A stretch of DNA of 64,000 nucleotides from Planctomyces sp. GTDB lineage: Bacteria > Planctomycetota > Planctomycetia > Planctomycetales > Planctomycetaceae. The DNA lies in assembly GCA_019636235.1 (NCBI GenBank), contig JAHBXW010000002.1:391911-455910 (forward strand), given 5' to 3'. Of the stretch, positions 63,907 through 64,000 are shown piece after piece. A program made the position numbers and the translations under genes. Positions within the stretch are counted from its first letter, which is position 1. Every line of letters begins with the position of its first letter. The notes under the pieces are model-generated. The model was given only the letters and a program-made list of their open reading frames with translations, was not told the DNA's origin and did not search any database.

Positions 63907-64000
63907 CAGCGCTCCCCTGGGTTGCGCGGCGGCTCTGCTTCAAACCCGATTCCGCTTTAAGAGGCGGACCAGAAACCGCCGGTTGAATCAACTGGCCGTT

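Overview
This GC-rich, gene-dense window reads as bacterial chromosome from a planctomycete (Planctomycetota, probably Planctomycetales). The main pointers are a 1060-residue protein of the 'Pirellula/Verrucomicrobium-type' membrane-bound dehydrogenase plus heme-binding family, several secreted thioredoxin-fold proteins with large unique N-terminal parts, a membrane-anchored Ser/Thr kinase, a hopanoid gene (hpnH), an archaeal-style diadenylate cyclase, and Asp/Arg- or Tyr/Gly-rich secreted orphans. The assignment rests on family knowledge, not on a marker gene. I found no tRNA, rRNA or CRISPR array.

Layout. 1-6.4 kb: the 3' end of a D-amino-acid-dehydrogenase-like gene, an OsmC protein, a class IV aminotransferase, hpnH, an alpha/beta hydrolase, a thioredoxin lipoprotein and two small DUF proteins. 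6.6-15.4 kb: a minus-strand run with an SPFH/GYF protein (clear terminator), a thioredoxin-YHS fusion, a TrpG/PabA amidotransferase overlapping a Ser/Thr kinase, a TPR-peroxiredoxin protein and a TlpA-like protein. 15.7-24.3 kb: plus-strand housekeeping with fba, a diadenylate cyclase, obg and pyrG, then a serine hydrolase and a prepilin-peptidase-like protein tightly overlapped with pyrG, and a DUF58 protein. 24.4-29.1 kb: minus-strand aroA-rsmB followed by two exported proteins. 29.4-33.6 kb: surE, an M20 peptidase, an MFS transporter and dapB. 33.6-35.9 kb: an accessory patch in which two identical 334-bp direct repeats flank a short secretin-like gene, with a dead IS110-type transposase fragment alongside. 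35.9-46 kb: an Asp/Arg-rich protein coupled to scpB, galM, hemD, the PVC dehydrogenase/heme protein, an SDR and a GH13 enzyme. 46-50 kb: a MarR regulator with a promoter/operator, a halogenase-like flavoprotein, repeat-laden intergenic DNA and an EF-hand protein. 50-55 kb: a cupin, an NtrC-type response regulator with its histidine kinase, a small secreted protein and an atypical aquaporin. 55-64 kb: a DAHP synthase preceded by an aromatic-rich leader peptide and terminator, then an esterase, an HbpS/GlcG protein, greA, a Tat-exported sugar-phosphate-isomerase-like protein, rpsU, an AraC regulator and several small orphans.

The most interesting observations are: (1) a leader peptide carrying the residue run WYRFTFWY, followed by a strong intrinsic terminator, upstream of DAHP synthase, which looks like transcription attenuation of the shikimate pathway; (2) a perfect MarR-type inverted repeat sitting exactly in the 17-bp spacer of a near-consensus promoter whose predicted start coincides with the ATG, implying a leaderless, self-repressed mRNA; (3) the 334-bp duplication that supplies the last codons of the secretin-like gene; (4) a composite intergenic repeat shared, in reverse orientation, between about 33.7 kb and 48.2 kb. 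The aroA, aroF and trpG/pabA genes show that aromatic biosynthesis is scattered rather than clustered, as is usual in planctomycetes.
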